This document shows, one piece after another, positions 45,010-53,014 of a stretch of 64,000 nt of DNA. Below the pieces are notes generated by a model. The model had not been told where the DNA came from. It searched no databases and saw only the letters and a list, made by a program, of their open reading frames with translations. The stretch lies in contig NZ_CP082275.1 in NCBI RefSeq assembly GCF_023746615.1, positions 2,728,001 to 2,792,000 of the forward strand, given 5' to 3'. This stretch comes from Grimontia kaedaensis. GTDB lineage: Bacteria > Pseudomonadota > Gammaproteobacteria > Enterobacterales > Vibrionaceae. Positions within the stretch are counted from its first letter, which is position 1; every line of letters begins with the position of its first letter. The translations under genes and the position numbers were made by a program.

Positions 45010-46274
45010 ATAAAGGTTCGCTTGGCATTGCTGTATCGAAACCACGCCACGCGAAAGTTTCTTCCTTTATAAGCTGTGGGGCAGGTCGGATTACAGGTCG
45101 GCCTGTCACCTTTCGGTGAACTGACACCTGGCCATCCGTCATAGCCCGCAACCGCCCACTCAGTGGAGGGAATGAAGTTTCCTGACGGTGTTCCCCAAGG
45201 CGTAATACCAGTACCTTTATAATAATTGATCCAACTTTTCATCTCACTCTTGGTGAAACGCTTCATACCAGAAGTATTACTTTGTGCTTTATAGTGGTCA
45301 TAGCAAAGCTTGCACATCTTTCCATAAATCACATAGTTGGGCGAGCCTGCATAACTACACTCACTATCGACTTCTACAGTTGAACCGCATGGCGGATTTG
45401 CCCCTTTTGTCGCACAAGCTGGGCGATAATTCTGGTAAATCCATGCATTGTTATGAAGCTCAAAGATATCCCAAGCAAACCCACCGGTTTTGTAGCTATC
45501 CAGCGCGTCACAATGGTCTTCCCGATCTTTTTTGGGCCACCCACCAAACGTTGAACCGGTGCGGGATACCGCATTTTTAACTTGTTGCGTGACATCTGGT
45601 CCACAAACAGGTGCTGGACTTGTCTTCGGTGACGCTGACTTATTATTGGCTTGTTTTTGAATTTTCCCTGTCGTCGCCGACGCGTTTTGTTGCTGAATGA
45701 CGTGAGTCAATTCATGTGCGATCAACCGCTTACCCACATCTGTACCCGGTGCATATTGCTGGGGTGAAAAAACAATGTGATTGCCTGACGTATAAGCATT
45801 CGCTCCAATCGCCTCAGCAGAAAGACCTGCCAACCGACTTGTATGCACTCTGACACTTGAAAAATTGTACCCAAACCGAGAAGACATAAATGACTGGGTT
45901 TCATTATCCAGCGGCCGCCCCTTCTCCCCCAGCGCTTGATGAACGATGTCTGGGGCTTCAGTACTTCTGGCGGCCGAACTGGAAAAATTGGTGATGGGTA
46001 GGGATGCAGATCGATGGACCGTACCGCTTCTTGCAACTTGGCCAATGTTGTGACGAGGTGATACTAAAGGTTGAGACATTGAGACCACATTATTTGCCAT
46101 ACGATCAGCTTCCTGCTCAAACTGATCATGTCCAGTCGCTATCATCAGTGACTTCGGTTTGGACAAAATCTCTGACTTTTTATGCCTCAATGGAGATGCT
46201 TGTGCCTGATTGGCTGCACATTTCGGACATGCACATGGCTTTTTCTCGTTGGTGCTCAGCTCAACACTGTACAT
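45006..46274 (-). CDS. DUF4157 (eCIS-core) protein with Cys-rich C-terminal domain
   Basis: The 422-residue protein starts MYSVELSTNEKK, then a Cys cluster (CACPKC, Cys14/16/19) and EQEADRMANNVV, as in other eCIS-core proteins. The DUF4157 region covers about 115-200, with FGYNFSSVRVHTSR and the metalloprotease motif HELTH (187-191). The C-terminal half (about 220-422) is Cys-rich: CGPDVTQQVKNAV, FAWDIFELHNNAWIYQNYRP, NYVIYGKMCKLC and AGYDGW. I recall this domain in other DUF4157 proteins but know no function; a toxin or enzyme is possible. There are no contractile injection genes nearby, and the gene seems inserted behind cdsH. Confidence 0.82.
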   Translation of the reverse strand: MYSVELSTNEKKPCACPKCAANQAQASPLRHKKSEILSKPKSLMIATGHDQFEQEADRMANNVVSMSQPLVSPRHNIGQVARSGTVHRSASLPITNFSSSAARSTEAPDIVHQALGEKGRPLDNETQSFMSSRFGYNFSSVRVHTSRLAGLSAEAIGANAYTSGNHIVFSPQQYAPGTDVGKRLIAHELTHVIQQQNASATTGKIQKQANNKSASPKTSPAPVCGPDVTQQVKNAVSRTGSTFGGWPKKDREDHCDALDSYKTGGFAWDIFELHNNAWIYQNYRPACATKGANPPCGSTVEVDSECSYAGSPNYVIYGKMCKLCYDHYKAQSNTSGMKRFTKSEMKSWINYYKGTGITPWGTPSGNFIPSTEWAVAGYDGWPGVSSPKGDRPTCNPTCPTAYKGRNFRVAWFRYSNAKRTFI

Positions 46275-46386
46275 AGCGATACCTCCTTAGTTCAGTCTAT
46301 GGTTGACTTTTAAGGCGTGATGTCTAGTTTTCAATAACCACAGACGTTTCATGCGCTACCGATCCCCGCACACGAAATTGAGCGTC

Positions 46387-46473
46387 GTTGACCCTGAAAA
46401 CTTGGTTTTCCATGATTTTTACAAAACTGTTGATATCGCGCCAATGCAGGAATAACTAAAGAAGTTTGAGTAA
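46387..46473 (+). pseudogene. Decayed duplicate of cdsH 3' end
   Basis: The sequence translates VDPENLVFHDFYKT, then VDIAPMQE, a stop, and LKKFE. The first part matches cdsH around 44599-44640 and the last part its final 17 codons (44968-45009), with about 320 bases between them deleted and one stop gained. It lies beyond the DUF4157 gene in the same orientation as cdsH. Confidence 0.85.
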
Positions 46474-46490
46474 TTAAAGTGAACTTTAGT

Positions 46491-46519
46491 AAAAGCGCAC
46501 TTCGGTGCGCTTTCATTTT
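46491..46519 (+). terminator. Terminator behind the cdsH remnant
   Basis: The stem is AAAGCGCAC / GTGCGCTTT with a TTCG tetraloop, then CATTTTT. It was probably the original cdsH terminator before the DUF4157 gene came in. Confidence 0.88.
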
Positions 46520-46633
46520 TCAACTGGGCGGGATCTCTCTCGAAAGCCATTCAACAGAGGTGTAAATGCACTGACCTTCATCGATTCCACATGCCATTCT
46601 GGCACGCTGATTCCTTCACCAGCACTTTTTATT

Positions 46634-47077
46634 ATGACCATCTCTAAAGCAACACTAGAAGACGTTAACGGCGTCGCCTATCTTTTTAACCTCTACCGTA
46701 TGTTCTATGGCAAAGAAAGTGACATCGACCTCGCTTGCAGCTTCATTCATTCCCGACTTGAAAACCGGGATTCAACCATTTTTATTGCCAGAGATGAAGC
46801 CGGACATGCTATCGGATTTACTCAGCTATACCCCACTTTCTCATCGGTCTCCGCAACCAAAAGCTGGATTCTGAATGACCTGTTTGTACTGGACTCCCAA
46901 CGCGGTAAAGGCATAGGACAAGCCCTGTTAGGCGCAGCTAAAGCACTGGCGATTGATACAGGGGCGAATGGGTTGGCGCTCGAAACTGCACCGGATAATT
47001 TTGGCGCACAAAGGCTTTATGAGTCGTTGGGTTATGTTAAGGATGAAACCTATTTTCACTACTTCCTCAGCGTATAA
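46634..47077 (+). CDS. GNAT-family N-acetyltransferase
   Basis: The 147-residue protein starts at ATG 46634 (MTISKATLEDV); an in-frame longer start would lie in the terminator. The acetyl-CoA loop is DSQRGKGIGQALL; the C-terminal GNAT features are ALETAPDNFGAQRLYESLGYV. The ribosome site is weak. Substrate unknown. Confidence 0.78.
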   Translation: MTISKATLEDVNGVAYLFNLYRMFYGKESDIDLACSFIHSRLENRDSTIFIARDEAGHAIGFTQLYPTFSSVSATKSWILNDLFVLDSQRGKGIGQALLGAAKALAIDTGANGLALETAPDNFGAQRLYESLGYVKDETYFHYFLSV

Positions 47078-47172
47078 ACGCACAGACAATTATCACGCGA
47101 CCATAGAGCTCGACAAACAGTTAGGCTAAACTCCTGCTCCTATAAACCATCTTTCCGGTAAAGGATGTAGCC

Positions 47173-47859
47173 ATGAAAAAAGCTGTTGTCGTCTTTAGTG
47201 GCGGACAGGATTCAACCACCTGCCTGATTCAGGCGCTGTCTGAGTTTGACGAAGTGCATTGTATTACCTTCGACTATAACCAGCGCCACAAGCAGGAAAT
47301 CGACGTCGCGCGTGATGTTGCGAGCGCGCTGGGTGCCACTTCGCACAAAGTGATGGACGTTGGTCTGCTGAACGAACTGGCGATCAGTTCGCTGACCCGT
47401 GACAACATTCTGGTTTCTCACGAGCTTCAGGAAAATGGCCTGCCAAATTCTTTTGTACCAGGTCGTAACATTCTGTTCCTGACACTGGCAGGCATTTACG
47501 CTTACCAGTTGGGCGCACAAACCGTGATCACCGGTGTGTGTGAAACAGACTTCTCTGGCTACCCGGATTGCCGCAATGACTTTGTGCAGGCAATGAATAA
47601 GTCGCTTGTCTTGGGGATGGATCGTGAGCTCGAAATCCGCACGCCGCTGATGTGGCTGAACAAAGCAGAGACCTGGGCACTGGCGGATAAATACGGCAAG
47701 CTGGAGTTTGTACGCGACCACACCCTGACCTGCTACAACGGCGTGATTGGCAAAGGTTGTGGCGATTGCCCTGCTTGTGACCTTCGCCAGAAAGGTCTGG
47801 ACAGCTACCTGGAAGACAAAGAGAACGTGATGGCGTCGCTGGACAGCAAAAGTGTCTGA
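47173..47859 (+). CDS. queC: 7-cyano-7-deazaguanine synthase QueC
   Basis: The 228-residue ATP-dependent enzyme converts carboxy-deazaguanine to preQ0 in queuosine biosynthesis. PP-loop VVFSGGQDSTT is at the N-terminus, FVPGRNILFL is the conserved core, and the zinc site CYNGVIGKGCGDCPACDLR is near the C-terminus. AAGGATG precedes the ATG. Queuosine modifies tRNA-Tyr and others. A bidirectional terminator follows. Confidence 0.95.
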   Translation: MKKAVVVFSGGQDSTTCLIQALSEFDEVHCITFDYNQRHKQEIDVARDVASALGATSHKVMDVGLLNELAISSLTRDNILVSHELQENGLPNSFVPGRNILFLTLAGIYAYQLGAQTVITGVCETDFSGYPDCRNDFVQAMNKSLVLGMDRELEIRTPLMWLNKAETWALADKYGKLEFVRDHTLTCYNGVIGKGCGDCPACDLRQKGLDSYLEDKENVMASLDSKSV

Positions 47860-47889
47860 TTGCCCTAAATCGGGATATCTATCTAAAGT

Positions 47890-47917
47890 AAAGAGAGCTC
47901 ACTTGAGCCCTCTTTTC
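47890..47917. terminator. Bidirectional terminator
   Basis: The stem AAAGAGAGCTCA / TGAGCCCTCTTT has one mismatch and a 2-base gap. It ends queC on plus and the XRE gene on minus. Confidence 0.85.
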
Positions 47918-47933
47918 TGTTCAAATTCCGCGT

Positions 47934-48158
47934 CTATTCAGATTCCGCAGCTTTGTCAGCAGCGTAGATCAATATATCCCCTGGCTGACATTCCAAAACC
48001 TCACAGATCTTCTCCAGCGTACTAAACCGTACTGCCTTTGCTTTTCCGTTTTTCAGTATTGAAAGATTCTGCTCCGTCACACCCACCAATTTTGATAGTT
48101 CTTTGAGCCTCATTTTGCGCCTGGCCATCATAACGTCCAGGTCGATTGTAATTCCCAT
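47934..48158 (-). CDS. XRE-family small regulator
   Basis: The 74-residue helix-turn-helix protein has the HTH at about 15-45, MRLKELSKLVGVTEQNLSILKNGKAKAVRF. It is the class often encoded next to DUF2975 membrane proteins. AGGGAAAG lies upstream. It starts 8 bases after the DUF2975 stop, so the two form an operon. It probably binds the 39-bp palindrome upstream. Confidence 0.85.
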   Translation of the reverse strand: MGITIDLDVMMARRKMRLKELSKLVGVTEQNLSILKNGKAKAVRFSTLEKICEVLECQPGDILIYAADKAAESE

Positions 48159-48166
48159 AACTTTCC

Positions 48167-48715
48167 CTAAATTGTGTGCTGGTGTTCTTCGGCGATGATT
48201 TGTGCCTCACGCATAACCCAGCCAACTGTCAGTATCATAAAGCCACAGAGCACAGTAACAATATCTACACTTCCCAAAGAGAGAGAAAGCACACGCTCGC
48301 CTGGCGGATTATTGAAGCTGAGGATAACGGATATCAACCCACCAAAAACCAGATTTGCCAGAACCCAATAGAAAAAGGTGAACCCCAGCAGGCGGTAGCA
48401 ATTTGCGGTATCTACCGAGAAGATCTCAGCGGATTCATAGCGGCGAAACAGTTTTACCAGCAGAGCCATACCGTAGAGCAACACACCGATAGGCAAGGCA
48501 CTCGCAAGAACAGCAAAAATACGGGTTTCTAAGGTCAACGGTGCTGATGTATAGGCACTGATATCACGCGTATCACCAACAATCCCAAACCGCGAAATAA
48601 AATCCATGTCCGTTTGAGCCGTCATCCAGTAGTAGATAGCGCCTAAGGGCAAAAGGCACATCAGTAGTTGGATCGCTCTTCTGATGTTTCGACTGTAAGT
48701 TTGTATTTTCTGCAT
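48167..48715 (-). CDS. DUF2975 membrane protein
   Basis: The 182-residue protein starts after GAGGAG. It has four predicted spans (about 12-30, 65-85, 108-130, 145-167), with the loop RRYESAEIFSVDTANCYRLLG between spans 2 and 3 typical of DUF2975. The family is paired with small XRE regulators; its role is unknown, perhaps signalling membrane state to the regulator. Confidence 0.82.
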   Translation of the reverse strand: MQKIQTYSRNIRRAIQLLMCLLPLGAIYYWMTAQTDMDFISRFGIVGDTRDISAYTSAPLTLETRIFAVLASALPIGVLLYGMALLVKLFRRYESAEIFSVDTANCYRLLGFTFFYWVLANLVFGGLISVILSFNNPPGERVLSLSLGSVDIVTVLCGFMILTVGWVMREAQIIAEEHQHTI

Positions 48716-48765
48716 AGCACTCTCTCCTCGGGTATGGGCTTAAGATACAATCAGAACAAAAAAGA

Positions 48766-48804
48766 TCAATAATAAATTATCGTTAAACGATAATTTATTA
48801 TTGA
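48766..48804. promoter_or_regulatory. Perfect 39-base palindrome upstream of DUF2975/XRE operon
   Basis: Two 19-base arms (TCAATAATAAATTATCGTT and its exact inverse) are separated by one A. It lies 50 bases upstream of the DUF2975 start and 97 before the divergent MsrA-like gene. It is AT-rich apart from the CG near the centre, fitting an operator rather than a terminator. Confidence 0.75.
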
Positions 48805-48900
48805 AAAAACATGGCATAACGATGGGAATTAGACCATATGAAAGAATAACGCCTCATCTCCGGTTCTACTCTATACCTATCTTGTTCTATTGGAGGCGAT

Positions 48901-49407
48901 ATGTATCTTGCTGTCAGTGGTACTTGTTACTGGTGCATGGAAGCCATCTTCAACGCGTTAAAAGGCGTGTCGAATGTCGAACAGGGATTTTTAGTCACAG
49001 AAGATCGTAAGCATGTGGAGGCGGTGCTGTTTCGAATCGACGAAGAGGAAATTTCGCTAGAGGATGTGATTCGTGTGCATTTGGACTCGCATGCTTGCAC
49101 ATCAAATCATTCATTCAGGGAAAGCTATCCAAGCGCCATTTACCCAACGAATACGGCACATATAGCGCAGTGCGCAAAGGCCTTGGAGAGCGCTGCGTCA
49201 GATTACGCAAAGCCTGTGGTAACTAAGGTTTCGCCTATGGTGGCGTTTTATCCGACACCAGCCCGCCAGCAAAACTACTTCTGGCGGAATCCCGCGAAGC
49301 CCTTCTGCCGCCGCGTGATTGCGCCAAAAATGGAAGTGTTGAAAGAGCTGTATCCAAAACTATTAAGCCGCGATGCCTTCACCTACCTTTCAGACGAAAC
49401 CGCATAA
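48901..49407 (+). CDS. Degenerate MsrA-like protein
   Basis: The 168-residue protein starts after GGAGG. SGTCYWCMEAIFNALKGV aligns with the MsrA start GGCFWC; the catalytic Cys and the Trp are kept, but Phe is Tyr and the first Gly is changed. The HxPTxxNRQGxDxGxQYRS core is replaced by HLDSHACTSNHSFRESY. The C-terminal FCRRVIAPKMEVLKELYP matches MsrA. Methionine sulfoxide reductase activity is possible but altered. A second function or decay is equally open. Confidence 0.75.
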   Translation: MYLAVSGTCYWCMEAIFNALKGVSNVEQGFLVTEDRKHVEAVLFRIDEEEISLEDVIRVHLDSHACTSNHSFRESYPSAIYPTNTAHIAQCAKALESAASDYAKPVVTKVSPMVAFYPTPARQQNYFWRNPAKPFCRRVIAPKMEVLKELYPKLLSRDAFTYLSDETA

Positions 49408-49408
49408 A

Positions 49409-49430
49409 AAAAGCGCCAATCGGCGCTTTT
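49409..49430. terminator. Bidirectional terminator
   Basis: The stem is AAAAGCGCC / GGCGCTTTT with a 4-base loop, directly behind the stop of the MsrA-like gene. Confidence 0.92.
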
Positions 49431-49448
49431 CTCTTTTGGTATTGAGGC

Positions 49449-49766
49449 TTACTTGTCTTCTTTGGCTTTCTGACGAGCGTTGAATGCCGCCATTTGCTCA
49501 TCCGTCGCTGGCAGTTGGTGGTTGGCTTTCCACTCGCTGTAAGGCATGCCGTAAACGCGCTCACGCGCTTCTTCGTCACTCACTTCAATGCCAGCGTTAT
49601 CGGCTTCAGCTTTGTACCATTTACCCAGACAGTTACGACAGAAGTCCGCCAGGATCATCAGATCAATGTTCTGCACTTCTTTGTGATTATCCAAATGAGA
49701 CAGGAAACGACGAAACGTTGCTGCATCCAACTGATCTTGCTGTTCTTGGGTCAGTTTATCCGACAT
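49449..49766 (-). CDS. DUF1244 protein
   Basis: The 105-residue cytosolic protein starts after AAGGAAG. The motifs FRRFLSHLDNHKEVQNIDLM, ADFCRNCLGKWY, EEARERVYGMPYSEWK define the DUF1244 family found in alpha- and gammaproteobacteria. The two Cys in CRNC may bind metal. Function unknown. Confidence 0.9.
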   Translation of the reverse strand: MSDKLTQEQQDQLDAATFRRFLSHLDNHKEVQNIDLMILADFCRNCLGKWYKAEADNAGIEVSDEEARERVYGMPYSEWKANHQLPATDEQMAAFNARQKAKEDK

Positions 49767-49841
49767 GACTGGCTTCCTTTATCTTCGTTATTTATTCGAG
49801 GTCTATGGTTGTAAAACATACCAATGGATGCTCGAAAACAA

Positions 49842-49874
49842 AAGAGCGGACCTAGGATTCTAGGGCCTGCTCTT
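49842..49874 (-). terminator. Terminator of the RND efflux operon
   Basis: On the minus strand AAGAGC / GCTCTT encloses a second stem containing CCTAGG, followed by TTGTTTTC. It lies just behind the RND gene stop. Confidence 0.82.
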
Positions 49875-49885
49875 CCTTGTATTCA

Positions 49886-52800
49886 TCAGTGCGGCTCAAA
49901 GTCACCATGGCCTGGGCGGTGTGGCTTGAACTTCTCAAGCTCTGCGTTGAGCTGTGCTTCCACATAACCTGGCGAATGCGTCTTCACCGACAGCAGACGG
50001 TACATCGCTGGGATAACGAACAGAGTAACTGCGGTTGCAAATGCCATACCTGCAAAAATGACCGTACCTACCGCCACACGGCTTTCGTAGCCTGCCCCAG
50101 TCGAGATGATCAACGGAATAGCACCAATAATGGTGGTGAACGCTGTCATCATGATTGGGCGAAGACGGCGCACGGAAGCGTCGATAATCGCTTTCTCAAA
50201 CGGTTCGCCGCGGTCACGAAGCTGGTTGGCAAATTCAACGATAAGAATACCGTTTTTAGTCACCATACCAATCAACATGATCATGCCAATCTGCGAATAG
50301 ATGTTGAGCCCCTGACTGGTTAGCCACAAGCCAACAAAACCGCCAAAGATCCCCATAGGTACTGTCAGCATGACCACCAGCGGGTTTACAAAGCTTTCAA
50401 ATTGCGCCGCCAGAACCAGATAAGCCACCAACAGAGCCAAGCCGAATACGATCAGAATGCTGCTTTGGTTATCTTTAAACTCTGCCGATTCACCTGCATA
50501 ACTGATGGTGATATCCGCTGGCAGCAACTCAATAGCCCTTGCATCAAGAAAGTCCAACGCATTGCCTAGGGTATAACCATCGCCAAGGTTGGCTTTTAAG
50601 GTGATCGACTTTTGTTTATTGAAGTGGCGTAGCGTTTGAGCAGAGGCCACCTCTTCCAAGTCTGCCAAGGTATCAAGGCTAACCAGATCGCCATTGCGGG
50701 TGCGCATGTAGATTTGGCTAATGTCATCCTTGCTGTTGAAGCGGGCTTCGTCACCACGTAGATAAACGTCGAACTCTTCACCACGGTCAACAAAAGTGGT
50801 TTCACTCTTACCACCCAGCATGATTTCCATGGTGTTAGAGACTTCATCTGCACTGATGCCCAGTTCAGCCGCACGCTTGCGATCAATGCTGACTACCAGC
50901 TCTGGCGTGGTTTCCGCGTAATCCAGATCCGCGCCCTGAAGAATAGGGCTTGCTTTGGCTTCATCCAGCAGCACTTGCGCCCACTTGTTCAATTCCTGAT
51001 AGTCAGGGCCACCCAGAATGAACTGAACAGGCTCGCTCGAACCACCCCGGAAACCGGGCATAAAGGCGCGTACGAAAATATCAGGGATACCGCCCAGCGC
51101 TTTTCTCACTTCTCCCAGCGCTTGTGCTGCAGTCTGGTCACGGTTATCCCAGTCTTCGAGCTGCATAATCACGAAACCTGTCTGGTCGCCAGCCATTCCG
51201 CCAAACGCTGGCGCCTGCATACTGATAGAAGTCAAAAGGCCTTTTTCTACCAATGGCATCAAGCGACGTTCAACTTCCTCCATGTTACCAACCATGCGGT
51301 TGTACGCCGTGCCTTCCGCGCCTTTTACAAAGGCCATCAATACGCCACGGTCTTCCTGTGGCACTAATTGCGCAGGCAAGTTTTTCATTAAATAAGCACT
51401 GCCGCCGATACAGGCGAGGATAATCAGTGGCGCAACAAAGCGGGCTTTCACCGCCACAGTGACCGCAGCGCGATAGCCGTTCTCGAACTTCTCAAAGAAG
51501 TTGTCGACCATGCGGTTGAACGCGCCACGTTTGACGTTGGCCTTGAGAATTTTGCTGCCTAGTACTGGAGTGAGCGTCAGTGCCACGATTGACGAGAAAA
51601 TCACCGACATCGCCAGCAGCACCGAGAACTCGGTAAACAGCTTGCCGACCATGCCTTCCATAAAGGAAATCGGCAGGAATACCATCACCAGAACAGCAGT
51701 GGTCGCCACCACGGCAAAGCCAACTTCGCGGGTCCCTTTAAATGCTGCTACCAGCGGGGTTTCGCCCTTCTCGATGTGGTGGAACATGTTCTCCACGACC
51801 ACAATCGCGTCATCGACCACCAGACCGATCGCCAAAATCAGCGCCATCAAGGTCAACAGGTTGATTGAGAAGCCAAAGAAGTAAGCGGCAATAAAAGCAG
51901 AAATCAGGGAAACCGGAACCGTTACTGCCGGGATCAGTGTCGCCCTCGCCTGACCGATAAAGATGTAGAGCACCAGAACCACCAGCGCGCCAGTGACAAA
52001 CAGGGTGCTGTATACCTCATCAATCGAACGTTCGATAAACACGGTGGAATCATAGTCTACCCAAAGCTTCGCCCCTTCTGGCAGGAAGGGCTGGAACTCA
52101 TCCACCAGTTCACGAACGGCAATGGCTACGTTCAATGGATTGGCATCAGACTGCGGCACAATGCCGAGGCTGAGGTTGTTCACGCCGTTGTTTTTGTAGG
52201 TTGCGTTTTCGTTCTGGGAGCCGATATAAACATCAGCGACGTCTTTCAGGTAAATCGGGCTACCATCGCTCGCAGTGCGAACGACCAGATAATCGAAATC
52301 TTCTGGTGTCTGGTACATCCGCTCGGTACGCACTGTCATCTTGGTGACATCGTTACGGATCTCACCGCCCGGACTTTCGAGGTTTTCGCGGCGAAGTGCC
52401 GAGGTAATATCTGAGGTTGTGACACCACGACCTGCCATCAGCACCGGATCGAGACGCACATACATCACTTTGTAGAGAGCACCGTAAAGCTCCACCGAGC
52501 TCACGCCCGTCAGCAGGCTGAATTTATCTTCCAGCACACGCTGCGCGTATTCGGTGAGCTGAGTACGGTCCATTTCCGACGAGGCAAGGTTGATATAAAT
52601 GGAGGCTTCACCGGAGCCATTGGACTTGGATACAATCGGCTCGTCGGCTTCATCAGGCAGACGACGCTGTGCACGAGCGACCGCGTCACGCACATCACTG
52701 ACTCCTTCGGTCAGGTTCCAGTCAATATTGAACTCAACGGAAATACGCGACATACCGTTTCGGCTGACAGAGGTAATTTCCTCAATGCCGCTGATGCCGG

Positions 52801-53014
52801 AAAGCTCGTCTTCCAGAACCTGAGTGATCTGGCTTTCCATGATGCTGGCTGATGCGCCTGCATAGCGGGTCATTACCGACACAACCGGGCTATCAATATC
52901 CGGATACTCACGCACTGCCAGCTTGCTGAAGGAAACGATACCGAAAACAAGGAGCAGCAGGCTCAGAACAATCGCGACAACGGGTCGCTTAACCGAAACA
53001 TCTGAGAGCCACAT
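49886..53014 (-). CDS. RND-family multidrug efflux pump, inner-membrane subunit
   Basis: The 1042-residue protein has the HAE1 family layout: MWLSDVSVKRPVVAIVLSL at the N-terminus, two large periplasmic domains, and twelve spans. The proton-relay Asp pair is in AIGLVVDDAIVVVENM. It is closer to the MexK/VmeF/VexF-type or single-subunit MdtB-like pumps than to AcrB itself, but I cannot place it exactly. It starts directly at the stop of the adaptor gene (TAA-ATG). No outer-membrane channel gene is adjacent, so TolC is likely used. Confidence 0.9.
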   Translation of the reverse strand: MWLSDVSVKRPVVAIVLSLLLLVFGIVSFSKLAVREYPDIDSPVVSVMTRYAGASASIMESQITQVLEDELSGISGIEEITSVSRNGMSRISVEFNIDWNLTEGVSDVRDAVARAQRRLPDEADEPIVSKSNGSGEASIYINLASSEMDRTQLTEYAQRVLEDKFSLLTGVSSVELYGALYKVMYVRLDPVLMAGRGVTTSDITSALRRENLESPGGEIRNDVTKMTVRTERMYQTPEDFDYLVVRTASDGSPIYLKDVADVYIGSQNENATYKNNGVNNLSLGIVPQSDANPLNVAIAVRELVDEFQPFLPEGAKLWVDYDSTVFIERSIDEVYSTLFVTGALVVLVLYIFIGQARATLIPAVTVPVSLISAFIAAYFFGFSINLLTLMALILAIGLVVDDAIVVVENMFHHIEKGETPLVAAFKGTREVGFAVVATTAVLVMVFLPISFMEGMVGKLFTEFSVLLAMSVIFSSIVALTLTPVLGSKILKANVKRGAFNRMVDNFFEKFENGYRAAVTVAVKARFVAPLIILACIGGSAYLMKNLPAQLVPQEDRGVLMAFVKGAEGTAYNRMVGNMEEVERRLMPLVEKGLLTSISMQAPAFGGMAGDQTGFVIMQLEDWDNRDQTAAQALGEVRKALGGIPDIFVRAFMPGFRGGSSEPVQFILGGPDYQELNKWAQVLLDEAKASPILQGADLDYAETTPELVVSIDRKRAAELGISADEVSNTMEIMLGGKSETTFVDRGEEFDVYLRGDEARFNSKDDISQIYMRTRNGDLVSLDTLADLEEVASAQTLRHFNKQKSITLKANLGDGYTLGNALDFLDARAIELLPADITISYAGESAEFKDNQSSILIVFGLALLVAYLVLAAQFESFVNPLVVMLTVPMGIFGGFVGLWLTSQGLNIYSQIGMIMLIGMVTKNGILIVEFANQLRDRGEPFEKAIIDASVRRLRPIMMTAFTTIIGAIPLIISTGAGYESRVAVGTVIFAGMAFATAVTLFVIPAMYRLLSVKTHSPGYVEAQLNAELEKFKPHRPGHGDFEPH

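Noticed and set aside
45006..46274. Complete contractile injection or phage-tail locus around the DUF4157 gene
   Set aside because: Neighbours are cdsH, a GNAT and queC; no tail-like gene is present.
47078..47172. preQ1 riboswitch before queC
   Set aside because: The 93-base gap shows no convincing stem plus A-rich tail.
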